Of a stretch of 64,000 nt of DNA, positions 59,601-64,000 are shown in pieces; positions within the stretch are counted from its first letter, which is position 1, and each line of letters opens with the position of its first letter. The stretch comes from Actinoplanes couchii (lineage in GTDB: Bacteria > Actinomycetota > Actinomycetes > Mycobacteriales > Micromonosporaceae): NCBI RefSeq assembly GCF_016862075.1, contig NZ_BOMG01000035.1:147226-211225 (forward strand), read 5' to 3'. The position numbers and the translations under genes were made by a program. A model generated the notes under the pieces. It ran no database searches. It was not told where the DNA came from and saw only the letters and a program-made list of their open reading frames with translations.

Positions 59601-60165
59601 CGGCCAGCTCGTCCGGGCCGACCAGGTGCTCGGCCAGCTCGGCGGAGAGCGCCAGCACGTCGTCGGTCACCGTGCCCGGGGCGCGGTTCAGGCCGGTCAT
59701 CTCACCGGTGTACGTCCGGACCAGCGAATCCACGATCTGCCAGCGGGCCGCCTCGGTCAGCAGCCGGGCCGACGGTTCGAACCCCGCCCGCAGGCCGTGC
59801 TCGGTGACGACCCGGGCGGCGTACGCGTGATAGGTCGACACCGTCGCCTCACCAGCCAGCGCGTCGTCCCGGCCCAGCCGGCTCGCCAGCTGGCTCAACC
59901 TGGTCCGCACCCGGTGCGACAGCTCGCCCGCCGCCTTCCGGGTGAACGTCAGGCCGAGGATCTCGCCGGGATGGGCGTAACCGTTCGCGACCAGCCACAC
60001 CACCCGCGACGCCATCGTCTCCGTCTTGCCCGAACCGGCGCCCGCCACCACCAGCAGCGGCTCCACCGGCGCGGCGATGATCGACTCCTGCTCCGGCGTC
60101 GGCAACGGCAGCCGCAACAACAGAGCCAGCTCACGCGGCGTGAACCGGGGCCCCCTTCCCGTCAT
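56605..60165 (-). CDS. adnB: AdnB-like helicase-nuclease subunit (Rv3201c)
   Basis: 1186 aa. UvrD-type motor with Walker A VVAGAGSGKTETM (Lys47), motif II LLDEYQDTSHAQ, motif III AVGDPCQSIYGWRGA and motif VI LAYVAVTRPRR, then a RecB-family nuclease (GTAFHAWLEQRFG, VIDWKTGRRP, QLSAYR). In mycobacteria AdnB is the main translocating motor of the AdnAB end-resection machine. Between motor and nuclease (about 900-950) there is a Pro/Ala-rich stretch with repeats like SSPTPNVPVAE. The ATG overlaps the adnA stop as ATGA. Confidence 0.95.
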   Translation of the reverse strand: MTGRGPRFTPRELALLLRLPLPTPEQESIIAAPVEPLLVVAGAGSGKTETMASRVVWLVANGYAHPGEILGLTFTRKAAGELSHRVRTRLSQLASRLGRDDALAGEATVSTYHAYAARVVTEHGLRAGFEPSARLLTEAARWQIVDSLVRTYTGEMTGLNRAPGTVTDDVLALSAELAEHLVGPDELAAWTGRFFADVQEFPGRVYRDVSEVLRRQQGRLTLLPLVRLYEQRKLDLEAMDFGDQMARAALVARDHPQVGAIERGRFRIVLLDEYQDTSHAQVTMLNNLFGGGHPVTAVGDPCQSIYGWRGASAGTLERFPEEFRDSQGHPAWVRTLSRSWRNRPEILSVANTISAALRSRAQVIELEASPRVAAAVGGRTVTCALLPTYAEEAGWIADTMLTAWRLVAGMPSAQPGEIPLESRPTSAVLVRVRSQIPVIEEALRARGLPVEVVGLGGLLDTPEVRDVICTLRVLADPADGASLLRLLTGARWRIGPRDLVALHRRARQIAAARAVTSADGEEEAVSTDRLDDATLVEAMADLGPPALYSPDGHPRLLEFARELAALRRRLDQQLPDLLADIERTIGLDVEVAVRGWAAGDAGLARGHLDALGEAATRYIGENETGTVAGFLAFLAAAEEEERGLEPGQVDVVEGAVQILTAHAAKGLEWDVVSVAGLCKGVWPGQARSSDHFLGGIGVLPFPLRGDADGLPALDLSDALEQKDVAGAVSAFTRSWREHDEREERRLAYVAVTRPRRLLLCSGYWWGDGVKRPRGPSVFLDEVRAACDDGAGVVAAWTPEPAPGDTNPSDQVVPTAEWPADPLGLRRPAMAAAADLIRRMIENPDASAAEAFADLATSDPEVAARAGLAADLVGLANPEDQDPIAPVRVTDHAPDPPLPDGRPSPPAPNVPVAEPSSPTPNVPVAELSSPAANVPMAEREALLVAAEAADRVAGAADPDIDRWRREAKLLLAEREERSRRDGPIEVVVPAHLSVSQLVVLRRDPQALARSLRRPLPQRPAPQARRGTAFHAWLEQRFGAVRLIDIDELPGAADDDAADDEELLALQDAFLTGEWADRTPVEVEVPFATTVAGVVVRGRMDAVYADPDGRFDVIDWKTGRRPTGAEAEAAAVQLSAYRIAWASLAGVPVRHVRAGFHYVREQVTVRPADLMDAAGLAALIEEIPSESR

Positions 60166-63100
60166 GACGGCTCCACCACCTGCCGGCCCTTACCGGAGAT
60201 CGGGCAGCTCGTCCGGACCGGGCAGACCCGGCACCGGCTGTTCGCCACCGCCGAGAACGTCGACGCCGCCATCGCCGCCGCCGTCCGGCGCACCATCCCG
60301 TCCGCCCACTGCGGATCGGACACCTCCGTCAACGGCAACTGCATCTGCTCCCGGGCATCCTTCCCCGGGCCCAACTGCACCAGCGCCGCCCCGCCCGAAT
60401 CCCGGCCCCAATCGCCGAACGCGCCCGCGTCGACAGCCGCCTGATAGCCGCCGAGCTGCGCGTTCTCCGCCACGTCAGCAGTCGAGACCGCGGTCGTCCG
60501 GCCCGTCTTCAAGTCGATCACGACCAGACGGCCCTCCTCGTCCACCTCCAGCCGATCCACCCGGCCGGTCAACTGGATCGGATTCCGCTCGTCCTCCAAC
60601 ATCACGGTGAACTCGTGCTCGATCGCCAGCAGCCGCCTCGGGTTCACCGCCAGCCAGCGCAACAACTTGTCCACCATCGCCTGCGCCCGCTCCTGCTCCG
60701 GCCCGGCCAGCCACTGCGCGGCCAGCTCGATCGACGGGAACCTGGCCGACACGTACTCCACCAGCTTCTCCCGGTCCGCGTTCGCGTCCTCCGCCAGCAT
60801 CGCCGCCGCGTGCACCAGGTTGCCGATCCCCTGCGCCGGGCCGGCCGGGGCCGCGCCGCCGTGCCGCTCCAGCAACCAGCGCAAGCTGCAGCGGAGTGCG
60901 CTCTCCATCGACGACGGGGTCACCTTGACCGGTCTGCCCTCGTCGACCAGCGGGCGGTCGTCGGAGAGCGGACGCAAACCCCACCATTCGTCCGGATGCG
61001 CCCCTGGCACTCCGGCCGCGGCGAGACGTGCCAACTCGGCGGCGGCGGCGCGCTTCCGGCTCGGCGATTCATTGACCCCAATTACTACGGTACGGAGTTC
61101 AGCCACCAGCGAGGCGAGGGTCAACGCCCGGGGCGGGCGACCCGCCGGAAGTTCCCCTTCGACGTCATCTGCCTCGTCGGCGGCGCCCGGACCCGCGAAG
61201 TCATCGCCCTCCGGTTCCGGTGGGCCGACTGCTTCCATGGCGCCGATCGCTTTCATGGCGGCGCCTGCTTTCGCGACGTCACTTCTTTCCGCTACGCCAA
61301 TCGTCCCCATGGCGTCGTCCGCTTCCGGGACGTCACTTCTTTCCGCTACGCCAATCGTCCCCGTGGCGTCGTCTGCTTCCGGGACGTCACCTGATTCCGG
61401 GACGTCATCGGTTTTGTCTGGGGCGCCGATCCCTTTCTTCTTCGCATTCCTTTTTGCGGCGGCATGCCCGGAGTGGGGGTTCGTCTGCTTTGCTTGGTCA
61501 AGCAGCGACTCCTCGACCGAAATATCGCTTATTTCCGGCAAATCGGCACGATCCACTGTCCCTTCACGGCTCGTCACGCTGTCCGAAGCCACCATGTGGT
61601 CCACGGCGGAAGGGCTAGAGCCCAAGCCGCCGCTGCGAAGGAGATCCGGAGCGGACGGGGCACCGGGAGGGCCGGTGTCCCATGGGTCGAGGTCCAGGTC
61701 GGAGCCTTGGCCAGAGCCCTGACCTGGGCCTGAGATCGGGCCGTGGTCAACACCTGTGGCCGGACCCTGGTCAGAATCCGAGGTCGGGCCGTGACCGGGA
61801 CGCAGCGTGGGGCCCTGGCCGGGACCTGAAGTCGGGCCCGGCATGGAACCCTGGCCGGGACCTGAAGTCGGGCCTGGTGTGGGGCCCTGGTTGGGACCTG
61901 AAGTCGGGCCTGGATTCGGGTTCTCGTCGGGGGGTGGTGGGGGGAGGCCGTCGGGGCCGTCGCCGGGGCGGCGTAGAGGGGTGGCCAGTTCGGTCAGGAA
62001 GCGGCTTGGTTGTTCCTCGCCCAGCTGGCCTCCCACTCCGGCTGAGGAGACTGCGGTGGCTATCAGGCGGTGGCGGGCTCGGGTTGCCGCTACGTAGAAG
62101 AGGCGGCGTTCCTCGTCCAGCAGGGCCGAGGTTTCGGCGATGATCGCTTCCGGGCCGGAGGCGGGGCGGCCCGCCAGGAAGTCCACCAGGCGTTCCGAGC
62201 CCAGGAGGCTGCCCCGCAAGCGCAGGTCCGGCCAGATGCCCTCCTGGACTCCGGCCAGGATCACCACGTCCCACTCCAGGCCCTTCGCGGCGTGGGCGGT
62301 CAGCAGGCGGACGGCCTCGCCACGGTCCGCGCTCGGGGCTATCGAGTCGGCGGGAAGTTCCTGGCCCAGGACGTGGTCCAGGAACACGCCCACACCCGCA
62401 CCCGGCAGGCGGTCGGTGAAACGGGCCGCCGCGTCGAACAGGACCACCATCGCGTCCAGGTCACGGTCGGCGGCCTCGGAACGCCACTCCCGGGCCCGGC
62501 CCGAATCACGCTGGTCCGGCATCGGGACGTTTCCCGTACTCATCGCGAACCAGCGGTCGTGCAGACCGCTCTCCCGCCAGACCGTCCACAGGACCTGCTC
62601 GGCGGAAGCACCCGGAACCCCGGCCGCCTCCCGGGCCACCGTGATCAACCGGGCGATCGTCTGAGCCGGGCGGGCCCAGCGGCGTTCGACCATGTCCAGG
62701 CCCGCCGGATCACGGACCGCGTCCACCAGCAGCGCACCCGACGGTCGACGGTCACCGGCCGCCACCGCGAGCGCCCGCAACCCCTGCCGCAGCCGCCTCT
62801 CCGCCAATGGGTCGGCACCGCCGAGCGGCGAATGCAGCAGCGCGACGGCCGACTCCTCGGTCAGCGCCGCCGGATCGATCGCACACCGCAGCAGCAACAG
62901 GAACGGTGCCACCGCCGGTTGGAGATGCAACGGCAGATCCTCGGGATGAATCACGGTCGGCACCCCGGTGGCGGCGAGAGCCCGCAGCACCGAAGGCTGC
63001 TGCAGAGTCGCGGACCGCATCAGAACCGCCATCCGGGACCACGGAACGCCGTAGAGCAGGTGCGCCTCACGCAGCACGTGCGCGATGTAGGCGGACTCCC

Positions 63101-64000
63101 CCGCCGTCGACCGGAACGTCCGCACCACCGCGTCCGGCACCAGCCCGAACGCCACGTCCCTACCAACACCACCCGATCGACCAGCGGCACCGGACGCACC
63201 ATCGGCCTCGCCGTCAGCGGCCGCCGTCTCGCCCACGATCGACGACCCACTCACGATCGCCGTCTCGCCTACGCCTGCCGTCTCACTCGCGGCCGTCGTC
63301 TCGGCCGTGGCCATTGCCTCACCCGCGGTAGCCGTCTCACCTGCGGCCACTGCCTCACCCGCGGTCGTGGTCTCACCTGCGGTCGCTGTCTCGCTTGTGT
63401 TAGCCGAAGGAGCGCGGGACGCCGATGAGGAGGAATCCGTCGATGGCTGTGGGGATCGGCGCGCCCCTTCCTCGCTGGATCCGGGCGTGGAGGGTGCCGA
63501 TGGCCGGGACGAGCCGTGGGAAGGCCGGCCAGGCGTGCCCTCCGGCGAGGTCGCGGGTGTGTGCGGATCGGAGGGGCCGGCAGGTGTCTCGGGCGGACTC
63601 GACACGGGCACGGGGAACAAACCAGGCGCGGATGGACCCGGCGATCCGGGGCCGGACATGGCAGGCGAGCCGGGCGCGGGTGCGGTGGACGAGCCAGGCG
63701 CGGCGGCAGTAGGCGAATCGAGTGCGGACGCGGTGGGCGAGTCAGGTGAAGGTGGAACCGAAGAAGGCTCGTTGGAAGTCGGTGCGGTGGAAATGGGTGT
63801 GGTGGAGGTCGGTGCGGTCGTGGAGGTCGGTGCGGTCGTGGAGGTCGGCGAGGTGAAAGCCGACTCGTTGGTGGTGAGGGCGGTGGGGACGGACGTCGTC
63901 GGCGGCAGGGTGGAGGCGGGCGCGGGCGGCTCGGGCGAAGTCGGCGCGGGCGCGGGCGGCTCGGGCGAAGTCGGCGCGGGCGCGGGCGGCTCGGGCGAAG
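60162..64000 (-). CDS. adnA: AdnA-like helicase-nuclease subunit, C-terminal part, with giant disordered insertions; runs off right edge
   Basis: At least 1279 codons open to the window end, with no motor domain 1A, which must lie beyond. Visible: motor domain 2 from VLMRSATLQQPSVLRAL, with LLTAHAAKGLEWDVVILAGV and RRLFYVAATRARHRL; then a nuclease (TGRVDRLEVDEEGRLVVIDL, KTGRTT, QLGGYQ) with Fe-S-type cysteines in LRCSLRWLL and SRCRVCPVRTSC. Two low-complexity insertions are odd: one of at least 280 codons before domain 2 (repeats of SPEPPAPAPT and ETATAGE) and one of about 280 codons between motor and nuclease (PGPTSGPGQG and VPEADDA repeats). M. tuberculosis AdnA has about 1050 aa in all. 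Partner of AdnB in double-strand break resection. Confidence 0.88.
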   Translation of the reverse strand, partial: SPEPPAPAPTSPEPPAPAPTSPEPPAPASTLPPTTSVPTALTTNESAFTSPTSTTAPTSTTAPTSTTPISTAPTSNEPSSVPPSPDSPTASALDSPTAAAPGSSTAPAPGSPAMSGPGSPGPSAPGLFPVPVSSPPETPAGPSDPHTPATSPEGTPGRPSHGSSRPSAPSTPGSSEEGARRSPQPSTDSSSSASRAPSANTSETATAGETTTAGEAVAAGETATAGEAMATAETTAASETAGVGETAIVSGSSIVGETAAADGEADGASGAAGRSGGVGRDVAFGLVPDAVVRTFRSTAGESAYIAHVLREAHLLYGVPWSRMAVLMRSATLQQPSVLRALAATGVPTVIHPEDLPLHLQPAVAPFLLLLRCAIDPAALTEESAVALLHSPLGGADPLAERRLRQGLRALAVAAGDRRPSGALLVDAVRDPAGLDMVERRWARPAQTIARLITVAREAAGVPGASAEQVLWTVWRESGLHDRWFAMSTGNVPMPDQRDSGRAREWRSEAADRDLDAMVVLFDAAARFTDRLPGAGVGVFLDHVLGQELPADSIAPSADRGEAVRLLTAHAAKGLEWDVVILAGVQEGIWPDLRLRGSLLGSERLVDFLAGRPASGPEAIIAETSALLDEERRLFYVAATRARHRLIATAVSSAGVGGQLGEEQPSRFLTELATPLRRPGDGPDGLPPPPPDENPNPGPTSGPNQGPTPGPTSGPGQGSMPGPTSGPGQGPTLRPGHGPTSDSDQGPATGVDHGPISGPGQGSGQGSDLDLDPWDTGPPGAPSAPDLLRSGGLGSSPSAVDHMVASDSVTSREGTVDRADLPEISDISVEESLLDQAKQTNPHSGHAAAKRNAKKKGIGAPDKTDDVPESGDVPEADDATGTIGVAERSDVPEADDAMGTIGVAERSDVAKAGAAMKAIGAMEAVGPPEPEGDDFAGPGAADEADDVEGELPAGRPPRALTLASLVAELRTVVIGVNESPSRKRAAAAELARLAAAGVPGAHPDEWWGLRPLSDDRPLVDEGRPVKVTPSSMESALRCSLRWLLERHGGAAPAGPAQGIGNLVHAAAMLAEDANADREKLVEYVSARFPSIELAAQWLAGPEQERAQAMVDKLLRWLAVNPRRLLAIEHEFTVMLEDERNPIQLTGRVDRLEVDEEGRLVVIDLKTGRTTAVSTADVAENAQLGGYQAAVDAGAFGDWGRDSGGAALVQLGPGKDAREQMQLPLTEVSDPQWADGMVRRTAAAMAASTFSAVANSRCRVCPVRTSCPISGKGRQVVEPS

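Overview
The window is a high-GC actinomycete chromosome segment. Every gene has strongly G/C-biased third positions, and the gene families are those of Actinobacteria: WhiB proteins, sigma-R/RsrA, PdtaS, mycoredoxin, AdnAB, DUF5709 and DUF5679. Family content and gene order suggest Micromonosporaceae, possibly Actinoplanes; this is inference, because no rRNA is present. No phage, IS transposase or CRISPR array was found.

Region 1 (1-2590) is a sulfur-assimilation operon on the minus strand: a cysteine-type leader peptide, nirA (sulfite reductase), a small zinc-ribbon gene and cysH, which runs off the left edge. Region 2 (2591-15583) resembles the M. tuberculosis Rv3219-Rv3228 neighbourhood: pdtaS, an SIS-domain gene, a TPR gene, a TB7.3-like biotinyl protein, ribosomal protein bL37, rsrA, sigR, a hydrolase, a WhiB gene, an SRAP protein, aroA, rsgA and hisN. 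An autoregulatory-type sigma-R promoter lies upstream of sigR.

Region 3 (15600-29130) is more variable: a GH16-like secreted protein, a 169-bp palindrome, malQ, a DUF1501/DUF1800 pair, a spermidine synthase-like protein, TerC, a pentapeptide protein, a lamin-tail secreted protein, and an RTX protein bracketed by two initiator tRNA genes inside a 242-bp inverted repeat.

Region 4 (29148-64000) follows the M. tuberculosis Rv3193c-Rv3202c order: UPF0182, PDZ/S16 protease, DUF2342 metalloprotease, a ThiF-like protein, ABC1 kinase, whiB7, uvrD2, mycoredoxin, nudC, adnB and adnA (partial). Lineage-specific genes interrupt it: an overlapping three-gene cassette with a type VII secretion-like first protein and a lipoprotein last (39962-42149), a PhyH dioxygenase, two M16 peptidases, an Rrf2 regulator with a SsuABC-like transporter, a PlsC acyltransferase and a cold-shock protein.

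Genes that work together: nirA and cysH, and perhaps the SsuABC-like transporter, supply sulfide. sigR/rsrA and mycoredoxin form a thiol-stress circuit and carry matching promoters. whiB7 has an attenuator-type leader. adnA/adnB (with uvrD2 nearby) serve double-strand-break processing and repair. Several intergenic stretches hold degenerate tandem repeats. The strongest leads are the type VII-like cassette, the whiB7 attenuator, the tRNA-flanked inverted repeat, a three-box DnaA cluster and the very large disordered insertions in AdnA.
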